DNA of 64,000 nt from Dactylorhiza incarnata (Eukaryota; Streptophyta; Magnoliopsida; Asparagales; Orchidaceae). The stretch's first letter is position 1, and the number at the start of each line of letters is the position of its first letter. The notes below the pieces were generated by a model. It saw only the letters and a list, made by a program, of their open reading frames with translations. It was not told the DNA's origin and ran no database searches. Positions 1 through 11,480 of this stretch are shown one piece after another. Where the stretch lies: positions 2,046,001-2,110,000 of the forward strand of contig JAWHQI010000306.1 of the NCBI GenBank assembly GCA_033032865.1, read 5' to 3'. The position numbers and the translations under genes are program-made.

Positions 1-631
1 GGAAGCGGAGAGCGGTGAAGAATATGCATCCGCACCATATCAGATTCCATGTTCAAGCCCATCAAGAAAACATGAAGACGAAAATGGTCCTCATTTTGCT
101 TTATTTGAACAACATCAGCAATACACGCAGGAGTGAAGTGAGCAAAGTAGTCCAACTCTTGGTGAAGACGCTCAAACTCAGAGAAGAAAGACGAAACGGT
201 CATCGGACCTTGCCGCAATTCCAAAATACGACGAGTGAGCTCATACACCTGAGTGGAACTACTGATCTGTGAGTATGTTTCCCGAGCACGGGTCCAGATC
301 TCAGATGCAGAATCCATCAACATATAGCTCCGGTAGACCTTGGGAGACATCGAATGTAGGAACCATGAGACCATAAGTGAGTTGTCAAAATCCCAACGCT
401 TCCAGGAGGGATCGGTCTTCGGAGGCTCCTTGATCGTCCATCGATATACCCAAACATCTGTTGACTGCGAATGACATGTTGGGCTGCGCGAGACCATTCC
501 AGGTAATTCGTGTCATCCAAGGGAACCGTGGTAATCTTTAAAGAACTAGAGTGGCCATGAGGACGCTGAGAGTCACTCATTTGAGGCTGGATCACACCCG
601 GAGAAGATGCAGAAGAATCAGGGTCACCCAT
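1..631 (-). pseudogene. Copia gag remnant (element A, runs off the left edge)
   Basis: On the minus strand an ATG near 631 opens a gag reading frame (start MGDPDSSA) containing LKITTVPL, TNYLEWSRAAQHVIRSQQ and MFGYIDG. After about 70 codons the frame is lost, but homologous coding continues to the window edge, where HVFLMGLNMESD and HILHRSPLP can be read. The same motifs occur in order in copia Z at 53234-54862, so this is the N-terminal half of a Ty1/copia gag (structural nucleocapsid precursor). Zinc knuckle, protease and pol would lie left of position 1. At least one frameshift makes it non-functional. Confidence 0.8.
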
Positions 632-1224
632 ATCGACAAAGAGGGATCTGAACGAGAGATCGAGCAGCACGAGGAAACCGCATCAGCATATCAGCGACAG
701 TAGAGAAGGTCAGCATCATGAAACTTGCATGATTTGGACATGGGATGCACGACCTGGACAGGGATCTGAGCTTGGAGAAGACCTGACAGGGATCAGCAAC
801 AAGCAGGCAGGCAGGCACACGGGATCTGAGAGTAGACAGAGAAGAGCTGACGGGATGCTCGACCTGGACAAAAGCTGACGGGATCAGCAGCAGGCAGGCA
901 CACGTGATCTGGCGCAAGCAGGCAGACGGAATCTGAACGAGGGCTGACGGGAGACGGTCGAGCCCTATCGATCAATCGCCGGAGGCGGAGGCTTCATCAA
1001 TCGGCGGCGGAGAACAACGGCTTCATCAGAAGGCGGCGACGACGACTTCTTCAACAACTGTCCGACGGGAGACACCCGTCTAGGAGCCGCTCGTTGTCAT
1101 ATGGGATCGACAACAACGGAGGCCGGTGGAGGCCGGCGATCGAACGATGGAAAAGGTCGAGCGGCGGAAGCGGAACAGGCGAGCGGCGGAAAAAAGGCGA
1201 GCAGAACAGGCGAGCGGCGGACTT
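632..1224 (-). other. 5' leader of copia element A
   Basis: This non-coding stretch lies between the primer-binding site and the gag start of element A. It is purine-rich and holds short degenerate repeats of the type gctgacgggatc and caggcaggcacac. No intact gene was seen; minus-strand open frames here look compositional. Confidence 0.55.
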
Positions 1225-1236
1225 GCTCAGATACCA
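1225..1236 (-). other. Degenerate tRNA-iMet primer-binding site
   Basis: The sequence gctcagatacca reads TGGTATCTGAGC on the minus strand, one mismatch from the TGGTATCAGAGC site present at eight other places in the window. It separates the element A leader from its LTR remnant. Confidence 0.6.
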
Positions 1237-1358
1237 AGTAGAATAGGAGAAATACTTTCATAATAATCTCAAAGAACCCTTACTCATACATATACATGAG
1301 TGAGGGGAAACCCTAAATACACATAAATGTGAAACGACTTGAAATAATATGAATTACA
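1237..1358 (-). repeat. LTR remnant of copia element A
   Basis: Immediately outside the primer site. Its layout (aggagaaatac..., caaagaaccc..., tacatatacatgag, aaaccctaaat, ending near attaca) resembles the about 120 bp LTRs of copia Y and W. The canonical TG terminus is lost and no partner LTR is in the window, so the outer boundary is an estimate. Confidence 0.4.
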
Positions 1359-3200
1359 ACTTAACCTTCCGTTGCTTGCATCTGCTTAAAATGAAGCAGT
1401 TTTCTGTTGTTTGGAAAACAGAGGGGAGAAGCCCAATTGTAAGAAAGCTGAAAAGCAACTTTCATGGAATGGTAGTTAGGTATCTTTCTGAAACCATTTT
1501 TATGGATTTCAGCTATCTAATATACATAGTTAATTAACTAATTACTTTAATTAATTTATTGAAGAATTAATATTATGATATTTATTTAAATTGTATGAAA
1601 TCTTCAAAATAGTTATTTTGTTAATTCGTTCATTTCATATCAATCCCACAAGTTTTTTTTGAACTAAACTTGCACCCCTGTCACAACATTTTAGACCACG
1701 ATCTCAACATGATTTTATGTTGACAACACAGGATTATACACCACAACAGAGCACAGTATGTTGCAATGTCAACTGGAATTTATGGTGAGAACAGGTAGAC
1801 CTGTGATTAAAACTCAGGTTTTGTGGTAACATGTTATAACACTTAATAAAGAGATTTCTAAAACGGATTTCATTTCATCTAAAGATTTTACTATTCTCAA
1901 GCATTGGCACAGCATAGGTTACATACAATCCATGATTAAGGTCTATTGCACTACAACAAGATTAGGAAAGATTGGGTCCGTATTAGAGAGACTAGGTCCA
2001 TTAAGGTCTATTAAGAATAAGTGGTAGAAATTGTGAACAATTGCGATTTGAGGAGTGACTTGGGGCATTAGTTTACTTTTGCCTGTAGACCTTGTTGGCT
2101 CATGGGTGACCTTAGAAAGAAGAGGAAGAAGGAAAAAATGTTAAGGTGAAAGCTGACATGTTAGAAATTTTCAGTTGATTAAACCAAAAGTAATACCGAA
2201 GATAGGCCAATGAATGAGTAGCTGAGAAGGGTTAATAAACTTGACCTAAATAACTGGATTGAAGTGGCACGTCACAATCGTAAATCCTTCATCAGTGTGA
2301 TGCAATACAATAGGCGGTTAGACCAAGCAAGTCTAGTTTCGCATAGGACAAACCGAAGGGATCGAACTAGGCCAGGGATCTGAACCGGACCCATTTTCAA
2401 GCAATTCTGAGCCATTTTATTGTTTTGGGCTGAATTTTTTAATATAGGATAAATTGTTTGAATAAAATAAAGATTGTTTATCCTTATTTACGTTTTAATT
2501 TAAATTTCGAAATAGGTAGAATAAAGTTACAATAAAGCTTGTTTATCCTTGTTTAGATTTTCTTTATTGTGTAAATTGGGAGTAGTCATAGCTTACAACT
2601 AAATCAATTGACTATGAATAAGAGTTTGAGTTTTCTAGTATGAGATTCTCCTCTTCTCCACGGTTGCTTTTTTTGGTATCTTTACTTTTCAGGTAATTAC
2701 CTTTTTGTTTTGCTATTTTTCTGTGTACCCCTATATCATCATGCATAGTTTGCTGACTGCTAATATGCAACTAGTTCAAGAACAGAAATTGTGCTCCTGC
2801 TCCTTTTCCATTAATTGCACTATATGAAGGCCTCTCTTTGTTTCTTATCCAGCCTGTTATACCAACAATATTGTTATACACAATAGACAGATGGTCTATG
2901 AGGGCTTCTTTCCTTGTGAATATTTTAAAATTCTCTGAAATCTCTTTCGTCGAATGTTTATTTGAGTTATTCAGTAGATGTGTTAAAGCCTACTTATGAT
3001 CATGTGCTTGCTTTATTCTATGCCATATGCTAATACTGTTTTATCATATTATCATTCAAATGTAGAACAAATATGCTTGCAGTTTGGGCATCATCCTGAT
3101 ACCTGTCTTTGTGGTTATATTTCCTCTAATAAGTGTATTACTTTACAAGAATTGTTATTTCTTAAGAATTCTCTAATTGAATTCAATATTGTGTTTACAG
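1359..3200. other. AT-rich intron or upstream sequence, no gene recognised
   Basis: This 1.8 kb of AT-rich DNA has no homology I recognise and no long open frame. It ends in a pyrimidine-rich stretch and TTTACAG directly before the first SEC14-like exon, so it is probably host intron. The first exon or exons of that gene, expected to encode an N-terminal region, were not found here. Confidence 0.4.
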
Positions 3201-3353
3201 CTTGTGTTGGAAGTTAGAGATAAGCTCGAGAAAGAATATTCAAATCTTCCTGTTGGAAAAAATGGAAGAGATGATGAAGAGATGATATTCTGGTTTTTGA
3301 AGGACAGAAAATTTGCTGTTGAAGATGCTGTTACAAAACTAACAAAAGCTCTC
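3201..3353 (+). CDS. SEC14-like (CRAL-TRIO) protein, internal exon A
   Basis: The exon is bounded by TTTACAG| and |GTATCC, is 153 nt long and phase 0 at both ends. It encodes 51 residues starting [13 protein letters not shown], with [20 protein letters not shown] and [12 protein letters not shown]. This is the CRAL-TRIO N-terminal helical region (LRFLRAR-type segment, here FWFLKDRKF) of a small plant SEC14-like family. Family members bind and exchange lipids between membranes; several plant members carry an N-terminal organelle-targeting region, which is not seen here. The next exon in phase is at 28148, where KWRE continues the helix. Identification is from remembered family conservation; the exact orthologue is not claimed. 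Confidence 0.75.
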
Positions 3354-3736
3354 GTATCCTATGAACTAAAATTCCTAGAACCCTTTTGGATAATCTTTTA
3401 CTGATAAGATACTTGCAGGTTTTTTACATGCATTTCTTTGTTACAGTTTGCATATTAATGAGTACTTTTTTTAGAGTTTGACTTTCTGGTTCTTACACTT
3501 AAACATATAATTTCTTATGTCTACTTTCAAATCATAGGGATCGTACAATAGTTAGATTACTTTTATTATGATCTTGAATCATGAGTTTGAATTATGGTTA
3601 GAGACACAAAACTAGCAAAATATATGTAATTTAAGTATGTTCTTTCTTAAACCGTGTGTTATGTAAACGCCCTAAGCGGAATTCCCTGCAACGTCAAGAG
3701 AAAAACGTGGAGCCGCCACATCGGCATAGTGGGGAA

Positions 3737-4144
3737 TGTTACACAAAATTCTGTGTTTACTTGAGATTTTGTATTAATCGATTAATATTTATTAATTAGT
3801 ATTGATCAATAATAGTTAATATTAATTATATTTGTTTAATCAGTTGTCTTATTAGGCGTACCATCCCCATCTTATAAATATAAGGGGAGGCTTTGGAGTG
3901 TGTTGGGGCATCTTTGGAAATCTTGTGTCTTTTATTTGGAGAACTCTTAGAGGGAACCCGCTTGCTCGGTTGGTTAAGGTATATCCCCTCCATCCCTAGG
4001 TGTCGGGAGGTCTTCTGTTTGAACCTAGGCGGCCCCTTGGACCTCCCAAAAAAAAACCTCCCTCAAGAGTGATAGTGTGAACTTTGCCAAAATTGTATCC
4101 TATTTTAGTAAGATCTTGTATTTTCTCCTTCATAATAATCGTCA
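3737..4144 (+). repeat. Old LTR-like sequence (family of 22666)
   Basis: Starts TGTTACACAAAATTCTG and carries a TATA-like run (cttataaatataagg at about 3871). It resembles the sequence starting at 22666 (TGTTACACAAAATTATT) over about 110 bp, including a shared ttaattagtattgat core and a gtcttatt block. The right boundary near tcgtca is estimated. It may be a solo or 5' LTR; no primer site was recognised downstream. Confidence 0.45.
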
Positions 4145-4825
4145 AATTTGTCACCTCGTCCGCCGCTATCACCAGCCCCTTTCCATGCCACTTGATTGGA
4201 TCGAAGCCTACCTACCTCACTGAAAGAAAATGATTTCATGTTCGACTCTGTCCACCCATAACTCTTTTACTTCCAGTCCCACTCAACGGTACAATAGCTA
4301 CCAGAGCTACTATGTGTGGTTCTGCAAAACGCTTTTTGCCAACGAATCCTCCTTCACTCCTAACTACCACACATTCTATTCCAAAAGTCCATGCTAACAA
4401 CTACTCCTATGCCTCTCAATGTTTCCCTCCAGCTCCCATGCTGCTCCAAACTCAGTTTGTCACTGGAACTATTCTAGCAGCAGCACGTCCATCCCACTCC
4501 ACACCTCCCATGACATAGACGACCACCTCTGTCCCAAATCCTATAAAACCACAGTAGTCCCTTGTTGGCCCACTTGCCTTTGTTCCCATTTCCTTCAACC
4601 CCTTATCGTGCAAATACGCACACTCTATTGCCATTCACGCCCCGTTTTCTTTAGCCTCGAGGCATCCATCCTCGCATTTCTTCCATGCATTGCCACTCGA
4701 GCAAATCTTCCATATCGACCAACAATTTAAATGCACAATTCAATTTCTTCACTCGACCTCGGGGACAAGGTCAATTTTTAATGGTAGTATATTGTTATGT
4801 ATACACCCTGAGTGGAATAGTGTAT
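4145..4825 (+). other. Decayed LTR-retroelement tail
   Basis: No intact frame. Near 4755-4795 the + strand reads ctcgacctcggggacaaggt, a short LGDKV-type coding tail, followed by a TGTTATGTATACACC stretch like an LTR start. This suggests a fragment of the 3' end of an old gypsy element. The rest (4145-4750) is C-rich sequence I do not recognise. Confidence 0.3.
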
Positions 4826-4830
4826 GAATC

Positions 4831-5145
4831 TGTTGTGTGTTCGCCAGAGTAGTGGTCAGAGGCGGAGGGGATACTTTGGAGACAGAACCGCGACTGCCTA
4901 CGCGGGGCGTGCTCGGGAGGAGAGAGCTACCAAAATCTCTTTCACAAGGCAAGGAAATGAGAAATACTTCTTTGATAACATTGCAATACCCAAGAGATCC
5001 TTTAAATATATGATACAATGACATAAGTATTTAAATGCACATCATAGTAAAACCTAATGAAACTCAAGACACTGACTACGACATAAAGACAATACAACAA
5101 AATAACTCAAGTCACATCAAAATAACTGGGCACGTAGCTCACAAC
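4831..5145 (-). repeat. 3' LTR of element X
   Basis: Starts TGTTGTGTGTTCGCC and ends near gtagctcaca. It aligns along its length with 16843-17160, with scattered substitutions (roughly a tenth of positions by eye), so X is fairly old. Confidence 0.8.
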
Positions 5146-5239
5146 TTCTCTCCCGCCGTGCAAAAAGTGCTTGACCTCAAGCTCAATGGAGATCAACGAT
5201 GATGCCCACTTCACTCAACCCCTTTGTCATCAGAGTCCT

Positions 5240-5576
5240 CCGAGTCCTCCACGCGCAGATAAAAAGTCTTTTGCACCGATGACAGCTAGTAAACTGCTCG
5301 TTGCAGTTAAAATATAGCCCCTGCGTGCGTCGGTAAGACATTTCTGTATGATACAGATGACAGATCTACGGGGTTTGGGTGTTTTCGGCACGTCCCTCCG
5401 GAGTCCCTGTGTTGGTGGGGATGTAGACCTCCTGCGCCAACTGAAGTCGACAGTCGCACAATCGTGCTAAGCTCATAGCAGTCACCAAGTCCCGGGGGTC
5501 TTGAATTTGATGTCCAAACGTAGTCAATCGCGTAGCCCAACGGTAATGATGGCGACCTGCATCTCAGGGGGGATCG
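5240..5576 (-). pseudogene. Element X gag, C-terminal part with zinc knuckle
   Basis: Reading the minus strand, decayed coding with PPEMQV..TVGLRD and then YFNCNEQFTSCHRCKRLF can be recognised. The latter is the Cys/His nucleic-acid-binding region of a gypsy gag (typically C-N-C-x-E..GH-x-C). Stops and frame changes are present. It continues the gag of 15687-16636 across the FB1 insertion and ends just before the polypurine tract, which shows that X never carried pol downstream of gag in this copy. Confidence 0.55.
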
Positions 5577-5581
5577 TCACG

Positions 5582-5996
5582 TGTAATGCCCCGGTCTACT
5601 ATGGGTGCGCTACAGGTCTGTAGACCAGTGACACCAACCCCTCTCCACGGATCTAATTGGCCGCAACCACTAATTCCAATGGCGGGTTGTTGAGGCTGGG
5701 GCTTGAACCCCAGACCTCGATAAGGGAGCTCTAAACTGGTCCTTATCACCAATTGAACTGCACTTTTTATACAACGCCTCGGTCTACTGTGGGTGTGCTA
5801 TAGGTCTGCAGACCAGTGACCCCAACCCCTCTCCACGGATCTAATTGTCCGCAACCGCTAATTGCAATTGGTGATGTGGACCAGTTTAGAGCTCCCTTAT
5901 CTAGGAGGTCTGGGGTTCAAGCCCCAGCCTCAACAACCCGCCATTGGAATTAGCGGCTGCGACCAATTAGATCAGTGGAAAGAGGTTGGGGTCAGA
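5582..5996. repeat. Fold-back element FB1, left part (SINE-like inverted copies)
   Basis: Starts TGTAATGCCCCGGTCTAC right after the 5 bp flank tcacg (5577-5581). It contains a minus-oriented tRNA-like unit (B-box-like ggttcaagc as the complement at 5701-5709; A-box-like gttcaattgg as the complement near 5752-5761). A second partial minus copy follows from about 5772, then a plus-oriented copy with B box ggttcaagcc at 5914-5923. The gypsy element inserted at 5997 splits it. The pieces form a long inverted repeat around about 5868. Confidence 0.75.
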
Positions 5997-7549
5997 TGTA
6001 ACGACCCCATTATTCGGCTACCGCTACAATTTTCATATTCATTTTCTTTGTCATTTAATCATCAGAGGCGCCAGGTAGAAACATTCAGTGATTAAAATTC
6101 CATGTTAGAGTACAAAAGGAAATTGCAGGATAATTAAAACAAACATTTCATTTCATTAAAACTGATGAAGTACAAAGCTAGCCCAACATTATACATACAA
6201 AAGAAGGGATTATCACAAAAGTGTAGCATATATACAAGGCTGACTCAGCCCAAAACTCATCAGAGTACACCACTATATACATACATCTAAACTACTGACT
6301 ACATAAAATAAAACTGGAACTCCTCATGAGGGCACTCGGGGTCTCTGCATCTCTCCCGATGAGCATCCAGAACTTCGAAGACTGCGGTAGAAACTTCTAC
6401 CCAGAGATGATACTTCTTTTGCTGTCGAGGAGAACATAGTGGACGAGGAGTACTGGTCGCTGGGATGGCTTCTTCCTTGACCTGTTTAGTTGCATTTTCT
6501 AATTAGTCAAAAGACTAAGCGAATTCTTATTTCCCCCCTTATATTCTTATGATAAATTCTTAGTGCATCGTTGGATCTTAAATCATTTTCTTTAGTGTGC
6601 ACTTTACTTTTTATCCTATCATTTATCGTTCACTTTACTATTTTACATTTCCCTTTTTGGCTACATACGATTGTATTCATGTATTTAACATGTTGAATAT
6701 TTTATCCCATTTCATTTTCTTTATTGGGCACTGTTAAAGATACATTGGTTTTTCATTTCATGTATTTATATAGCGCGCTTTATTTATCTGCGTGCCTTTT
6801 CATATTTGCACACATATAAATCCTTTACGTGCCTTGTCATATTCACACGTTTATTTTTCATTTCATGTTGGGAGGACATTCACCCCACCTCCACTAGTTG
6901 GGTACATCCTTAACATAGCCCATTACAATTTGCATCGATGCATTATTCATTTCACTTTTCGTATTATTTGCTTGTAACTTTAATTCATGTTCATTTCCGA
7001 GTGCATAACTGTAATAGAACAATAATAATATAGGACTTAAGCAACTGAAATTAGGGAAATAAGAACTCACCGCGGCTTTCCCTTTTCTTGGATCCCTCCC
7101 GGAATCGTCGTTGCGTTTCCCTCCTCCTTGGGATGCCATCACCTATAAGAGGAGTCATCTACATTATTTTCCATTCTAGGTGGCTTTCACTTGACCTATT
7201 TAGAGGTCAATTAAGATGCTTATGTTGGCTGCCCTAAATTTAACATAAGGGTGTTTCATCAAATTAGTGAGAGAACAACACCCTCAAGCCTCATCTTAAA
7301 TTAGAAGGAGAAAAAGACATCAAATCACAGTTACAAATTGCTGCCCTAATTTCTATGGAAGGGGGTTTTGCTCCAAATGAGGGAGCGAATACACTAGGAG
7401 TCGATTTCCAACATGAGAAACACTAGGAATTTCGGAAATCCGCATTACCTCAATTAGGGTTTCACTAAAAGTGCTTGAAATCATGGATTAACGTCAAGAA
7501 ATGCGTAATAATCCCTTTCAGAAACTTTTGACATGAAAAGGATGTCGGC
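5997..7549 (-). repeat. Truncated 3' LTR of the chromodomain gypsy
   Basis: Near-identical to 13561-15111 of the right LTR. Homology stops at acatgaaaagga. The missing portion corresponds to 15112-15641, the U3 start, together with the polypurine tract that should adjoin it. Confidence 0.85.
6299..7139 (-). CDS. LTR-encoded small Cys/His protein, two exons (3' LTR copy)
   Basis: Exon 1 (7139-7071) encodes MASQGGGKRNDD.. and 23 residues in all. A GTGAGT donor follows. The intron ends in CTAAACAG, and exon 2 (6481-6299) adds 60 residues with LWVEV, DAHRERCRDPECPH and a terminal FYFM before TAG. Both exons are phase 0, giving 83 residues that match the copy at 13863-14709 with few substitutions. 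A divergent homologue in another gypsy LTR (35742-43886) keeps the same structure. The HRExCxDPxCPH cluster could bind a metal. Function unknown; splicing is predicted from sequence only. Confidence 0.5.
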
Positions 7550-8263
7550 GACATATCGGATTGAGTTTTTAAATGTCGGATGTCGGATGTCGGAAGTCGG
7601 AGACATGTCGGGGATATTTTAAAATATCGGATTTCCGTGTCTTATAATAAAATTTTTATTTTTATGTATACTAACTATAATTATACGTTATAAAAATACA
7701 AAAATAATATAACAAATAGATAAAAAATGAGTCATTTATATTACGAAATAAAATTGAATAGTATCTGAGATAAAATATTATTAACAAATACAAAATGATA
7801 CATTGTAAAGTATATTTAATAGTATACAATAATTTTATTTTGTTAATAATAAGTTTATTGCAAACAAAGATTTAAATATTTTCGTATTTTTTGTAATAAT
7901 GTATTAAATATTTGCATATTTTTTGTAATATGAAATTAAAAAATTGTGAAACAATTATACAAAATTGGTTGTAAGAATAAAATGTTAAAAAAATCGAAAC
8001 AATAAGTTTAATCATTTTAAACATACATAATATAATATTCATATGTGATTTAAACATATGTTGTTAGTCTGCTAATATAACTTAAAATAAAATAGCGGAC
8101 GATATATTTAAAAGTCGTGTCGGCCGATATATCGAAAAAAATCGAACATGTCGGCCTATATTTTACAAAAGAACATAATCTATTTTTTTAAGAAAAACAT
8201 ATCGTTTTGCCCTAAAAAATGACATGTCGGGAGACATGTCGGACATGTCAGAGGACATTTAAA
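7550..8263. repeat. AT-rich insert with terminal TGTCGG repeats
   Basis: Both ends are rich in tgtcgg/acatgtcgg units. The left end has gagtttttaaatgtcgg, and the right end reads on the other strand as attgttttaaatgtcc, so the ends are imperfect inverted repeats. The middle (7640-8090) is very AT-rich with no gene. It lies between the cut LTR and the inverted protease fragment. It could be a non-autonomous DNA transposon, but I could not find a clear target duplication. Confidence 0.45.
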
Positions 8264-8850
8264 ACAATGGTCCTAGCCAAACACCGACATTGCATTATAT
8301 GAACACTTACAAAGGTATAGAATCAGTGACATCTGGGTCTGGAATAGAACCCAGGGAAGAAAGACAAATACATCCTCGGGTCTTTAATTTAAATCAACAA
8401 GGAGCAAAGGCTGATGATACTGTCATCACAGGTATGATCTATACTCAGAATCACTTTATGAAAGTATTATTCGATACGGGGGCTAGTCATTCCTTTATAG
8501 CGACAACAACAATTAAACATCTAATGCTGGAACCGTATCAATCGTTTAATGAATTGAGGGTCAAAATACCAAATAATACCGAAATGACTACACTGCTTAG
8601 ATGTACGTTAACAATGGATAACAAGCAAGTAGAGGCAGATGTCGCAGTCCTACCTTTATTGGAATTTGATATTATTTTGGGAATGGATTGACTATCGCAA
8701 TATGAAGCGATTATCAATTGTAAAAAGAAAGAAATTGCACTTAAATTACAGATCAGACACCGTGTATATTTAAAGGCATGAGTGAAGTCTCAAAAATTAT
8801 GATCTCCTCGATGAAGGCAATGAAGAAAATAAAAAAAGGTTGTGAAGCGT
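8264..8850 (+). pseudogene. Inverted duplicate of the gypsy protease region
   Basis: The + strand encodes [26 protein letters not shown] and FDIILGMD, then a stop replaces the next Trp. These match the minus-strand gag-protease of the same element (about 11885-12465). The DTGA active-site motif of the aspartic protease is retained, but the piece has no start, and frameshifts follow the stop. It is thus a reversed copy of about 585 bp placed 3 kb from its source. Confidence 0.8.
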
Positions 8851-8938
8851 GTGTCAATTAAGTGGGTCTGTTACAATTAAGTGGTATCAGAGCCAGGTTT
8901 TTCAATTACTGAATATGAAAATGAATATGAATAAATAT
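8851..8938 (+). other. Rearrangement junction carrying a forward primer-binding site
   Basis: Contains tctgttaca, a short spacer and tggtatcagagccagg (8881-8896) on the + strand. That is the LTR-end plus primer-site signature of this gypsy family, but in the orientation opposite to the surrounding pol. It joins directly to the C-terminal end of pol at 8939. Most simply this is the product of aberrant reverse transcription or recombination. Confidence 0.6.
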
Positions 8939-9548
8939 TCATTTGTCCCAAAAGTCACGCATTACTTCTTCTTTTTCCCAAGTTGCCTCATGTTCAGTAT
9001 GCCCTTTCCACCAAACTTTAACCAAACGAACTTCTCGGTTTCGGAGTTGCTTATTTTGCCAATCGACAATCTTGTATGGTTCGGTTGGGCTTGATAGATT
9101 AGATTCAATTTGGATTTGCTCAGAAGGGACTATTGTATCAGGATGTACTATATATTTTCTCAGAGAAGATACGTGAAATACGTCATGAAGGTTCTGAAGA
9201 TCACCAGATAATGCTAAGCTATAGACCACCTCTCCAATTCTTTCAGTGACTGAATGGCCCCACATACCTTGGATTAAGCTTTCCAATTCGACGAATTCGT
9301 GAAACTCCCTTGAAAGGTTTTATTTTCAGACAGACCATGTCACCCACATTAAACTCTACTCTTGGATGGCTGGCGTTGTAATACTTTTGTTGTCTGTCTT
9401 GAGCTATTTTCAACCTTTCTCGAACAATTGAAATTTTATCATACGTCTTAGCCACTTTTTCCTTTTTAAACAACTTTTGCTCACCATCTTCGACCCAGCT
9501 TAGAGGAGTTCGACACCTCCGCCCATACAAAGCTTCAAATGGTGCCAT
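8939..9548 (-). pseudogene. Gypsy integrase C-terminus and chromodomain
   Basis: Two overlapping frames (9548-9243 and 9286-8939) read as one protein end with a frameshift near 9280. The first has PFEALYGRRCRTPL and FNVGDMVCLK, the GPY/F-type integrase tail. The second has DLQNLHDVFHVSSLRKY and then the chromodomain-like WQNKQLRNREVRLVKVWW..HEATWE. In the family the chromodomain targets integration to marked chromatin. The normal stop, polypurine tract and LTR boundary are missing. Confidence 0.8.
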
Positions 9549-9641
9549 CCGGATACTTGATTGATAACTATTATTATTACGAGAATTCCACTAAGGATAG
9601 GTATTTTTCCCATGATCCTTTTAGATCGAGTACGACCATTC

Positions 9642-10547
9642 TCAAAAGTCTTCTAACATCTGAATGGTTCTTTCTGATTGACCATCCGTTTGCGGGTGAA
9701 AAGCAGTGCTATACAATAATTTGGTTCCCAACTTTTTCTGTACTAACTTCCATGTATCAGAAGTAAAACGCCCATCTCGATCAGAGATTATAGATCGGGG
9801 AATACCATGGTATTTCACAATAACATCAATGTACTGGTCGACTAACCTTTGAACTGGCCCATCTTTCTTCATGGGAATAAAATGTGCAACTTTTGTTAGT
9901 CGATCAATAATCACCCAGATATCGTTGTTTCCCTGTTTACTCCTCGGTAATCCCATAACAAAGTCCATTGATATATCATCCCAATTCCACTCAGGAATGG
10001 GTAAGGTTTGTAAGTATCTGTCGGGCTTTTGATGTTCCGCTTTTACAAGTTGACATGTGTGACATTTGGCAGTATATTTATTTACATCTGTTTTCATTCC
10101 TGGCCACCAGAATTCTTGCTTTAGGTCTTGATACATTTTTGTTCTTCCAGGATGAATCGAGTAAGTCGCGTTGTGTGCTTCATAAAGTATCTCTGCTCGA
10201 AGCGTATTAACATTCGGAATACACAACCTTTCATTCATAAATAATAATCCATTTTCCTCCACAAATGTCGTTGACTTGCCACTTTTATTTTTTTCCCGAA
10301 TTTCCACAAATATAGGATCTTGATTCATAACTTTTCGTACCCTTTCTTTAATTGGATGTTCCGCCATCACCTGATAGAGTTGACCTCGAGTCTGGAAGGT
10401 AGTTATACACGTCAGCAATTCTAGTTTTTGCAATTCATGCAATAACTCCTTCTGCTCAGTTAACGATACGATCATGGATGGCAAACTTTTCCTGCTTAAC
10501 GCATCGGCTACGACATTAGCTTTTCCCGGATGATACTTAATGTCCAC
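9642..10547 (-). pseudogene. Gypsy RNase H end and integrase core
   Basis: Begins after a single in-frame TAA with [20 protein letters not shown], the end of RNase H. It continues through the integrase zinc-binding HCHTCQLVKAEHQKP-type segment and the catalytic core (SMDFVMGLPRS, DRLTKVAHFIPM, ISDRDGRFTSDTWK, STAFHPQTDGQSERT). The DDE residues are in the expected order: D in the MDF motif, D in SDRD and E in QSERT. The frame breaks at about 9640. Confidence 0.85.
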
Positions 10548-10550
10548 ATT

Positions 10551-11480
10551 TTAGTCTTTAATTAACTCCAACCATCGCCTCTGTCGTAAGTTTATTTCCT
10601 TCTGAGAGAAGATGTAATTGAGGCTTTTGTGATCCGTGAAAATCTCACACTGAGCACCATATAAATAATGTCGCCAGATTTTTAGCGCAAGCACGACCGC
10701 TGCTAATTCCAAATCATGAGTTGGATAATTTCGTTCGGGTTTCTTCAGCTGTCTAGAAGCACATGCTATGACTTTCCCTCTTTGCATTAATACGCATCCA
10801 AGACCTTTCAGAGATGCGTCACTATAGATTTGAAAATCGTCAATTCCATATGGCATTACTAACACTGGTGCTGTCGTCAATCTTTCCTTTAATTCACTAA
10901 ATGCATTTTGACATTCATCAGTCCAGCAGAAATGAACATTCTTTCGAGTTAATGTAGTCAGTGGTAGCGCAATTTTTGAGAAGTCTTTTACGAATTTCCG
11001 ATAGTAACCTGTCAACCCCAGAAAACTTCGAATTTCTGTAACAGTAGTCGGTCTTGGCCAATTCAGAATTGCTTCTACCTTGGCTGGGTCTACAGATAAC
11101 CCATGCTCCGTCACCACATGACCCAAGAAAGAGACTTCATTCCAAAAATCACATTTGGAGAACTTTGCATATAAGGTGTGATGTTTTAATGTTTGCAACA
11201 CACTCCTTAAGTGTTCTGCATGTTCACCCTTAGCCTTTGAATATATCAGAATATCATCGATAAATACAATAACAAACTTATCGAGGAATTCTTTGAACAC
11301 CCTATTCATTAAATCCATGAAAACAGCTGGCGCATTTGTCAATACAAAAGACATTACTACGAACTCAAAATGTCCGTATCTGCTACTAAAAGCGGTTTTG
11401 TAAATATCTTCTTCCTTGATTCTCACTTGGTGATAACCTGATCTGAGGTCAATTTTTGAGAATACTTTTGCATTTACCAA
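10551..11480 (-). pseudogene. Gypsy reverse transcriptase and RNase H
   Basis: Encodes [20 protein letters not shown], the RT palm [10 protein letters not shown] (two catalytic Asp), [15 protein letters not shown], and RNase H with [16 protein letters not shown] and [12 protein letters not shown]. Upstream RT residues lie in the other frame (the tail of 11474-12598, [18 protein letters not shown]), so a frameshift splits the RT near 11480. A single nonsense codon at about 10548 separates it from the integrase segment. Confidence 0.88.

Noticed and set aside
1349..1537. 62-codon frame after the first LTR as an upstream exon
   Set aside because: No recognised similarity, no matching splice phase could be shown, and it partly overlaps the LTR remnant.
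2640..2692. First exon of the SEC14-like gene (ATG..TTCAG|GTAATT)
   Set aside because: Would leave phase 2, which does not fit the phase-0 start at 3201, and the peptide is a short hydrophobic run with no support.
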